Assembly (NCBI GenBank): GCA_934631985.1
Contig: CAKTYE010000068.1
Coordinates: 1-13,462 of the forward strand
From: an uncultured Clostridia bacterium
Lineage (GTDB): Bacteria > Bacillota > Clostridia > Christensenellales > Aristaeellaceae
Length of the DNA stretch: 13,462 nucleotides
Direction: 5' to 3'
Shown: piece after piece, positions 13,271-13,462 of the stretch
Numbering within the stretch: position 1 is the stretch's first letter
How the letters are laid out: each line of letters starts with the position of its first letter
The notes under the pieces: generated by a model
The model's input: only the letters and a program-made list of their open reading frames with translations
The model's database searches: none
Told to the model about the DNA's origin: nothing
Made by a program: the position numbers and the translations under genes

Positions 13271-13316
13271 GGCGGCGTCCCTGCGTCCGAAAGGGCCATG
13301 GGGGCGCCGCCTTTTT
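13271..13316 (+). terminator. Intrinsic terminator of guaB
   Basis: GGCGGCGTCCC (13271-13281) pairs with GGGGCGCCGCC (13301-13311), eleven pairs with one U-G, and is followed by five T. It lies 27 nt after the stop codon. Confidence 0.9.
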
Positions 13317-13374
13317 CGTACATAGACAGCAGGGAACCACAGAAAGACCTTTGTCAAGGATTATTTTCTCTCCC

Positions 13375-13437
13375 TCCTAAAAAATTAAAGCCAGACGTTC
13401 CTTTTGTTATGAAACAGTCTAAAGAACGCCTGACTTT
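13375..13437 (-). terminator. Terminator of a gene beyond the right edge
   Basis: On the minus strand AAAGTCAGGCGTTC (13437-13424) pairs with GAACGTCTGGCTTT (13400-13387), fourteen pairs with two G-U, and is followed by AATTTTTTAG. On the plus strand the two wobble positions become A-C mismatches, so the structure is built for leftward transcription. The gene it ends would lie to the right, convergent with guaB. No coding sequence is visible here. Confidence 0.55.
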
Positions 13438-13462
13438 TAGTTAGCAAGTATTACTTTCTTTT

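Noticed and set aside
11834..13357. 507-codon open frame antisense to guaB
   Set aside because: It is a mirror of the GC-rich codon pattern of guaB, whose catalytic motifs are all on the plus strand; the antisense frame resembles no family.
1..13462. CRISPR arrays, tRNA or rRNA genes, insertion sequences
   Set aside because: I found no regularly spaced direct repeats, no cloverleaf-like tRNA sequence, no rRNA, and no transposase or integrase frame on either strand.

Overview
The window looks like a chromosomal segment of a GC-rich member of the Firmicutes, most likely a clostridial gut-type bacterium. The reasons are near-consensus AGGAGG ribosome binding sites, sigma-A promoters with 17-base spacers, a holin-like type I toxin, and ribosomal protein and IMP dehydrogenase sequences of Firmicutes character. 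This placement comes from sequence character only; the species cannot be named.

Layout. On the minus strand at the left edge is the head of the S10 ribosomal protein operon: rpsJ, then rplC, which runs off the edge. A good promoter and a leader of about 160 nt with several hairpins precede it. On the plus strand follow a secreted protein of unknown function with its own promoter and terminator, and the first ~45 codons of a MerR-family regulator. The regulator breaks off at about 2697, where the DNA turns visibly AT-rich. This AT-rich island (about 2698-4522) carries three minus-strand genes: two divergent paralogues with an N-terminal membrane anchor and a small helical protein that may be DUF2019/HEAT-like. 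A string of four short hairpins (4559-4647) separates it from GC-rich DNA. Next on the minus strand are a membrane-anchored endonuclease/exonuclease/phosphatase-family enzyme, pyroglutamyl-peptidase I, and a large receiver-PAS-GGDEF diguanylate cyclase that overlaps the peptidase gene by 29 nt. Divergent from the cyclase is a PF00756-type serine esterase with a strong terminator.

Between 10105 and 10447 lies a compact, probably unannotated type I toxin-antitoxin locus. It encodes a 30-residue holin-like toxin, with a convergent antisense RNA under a TTGACA-N17-TAAAAT promoter. The toxin leader and 3' untranslated region are extended inverted repeats whose differences are all G-U compatible. 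The toxin mRNA can therefore close 5' to 3', and the antisense RNA starts with a near copy of the toxin leader. This is the most interesting structure in the window. It is followed by an AraC-family regulator on the minus strand with a perfect consensus promoter, and by guaB (IMP dehydrogenase) on the plus strand with its own promoter and terminator. The hairpin at the right edge looks like the terminator of a convergent gene beyond the window.

How the genes work together: rpsJ/rplC and guaB are housekeeping (translation, GTP synthesis). The cyclase consumes GTP to make cyclic di-GMP and is translationally linked to the peptidase. The remaining genes appear to be independent single-gene units. 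The island and the toxin locus are the accessory parts.
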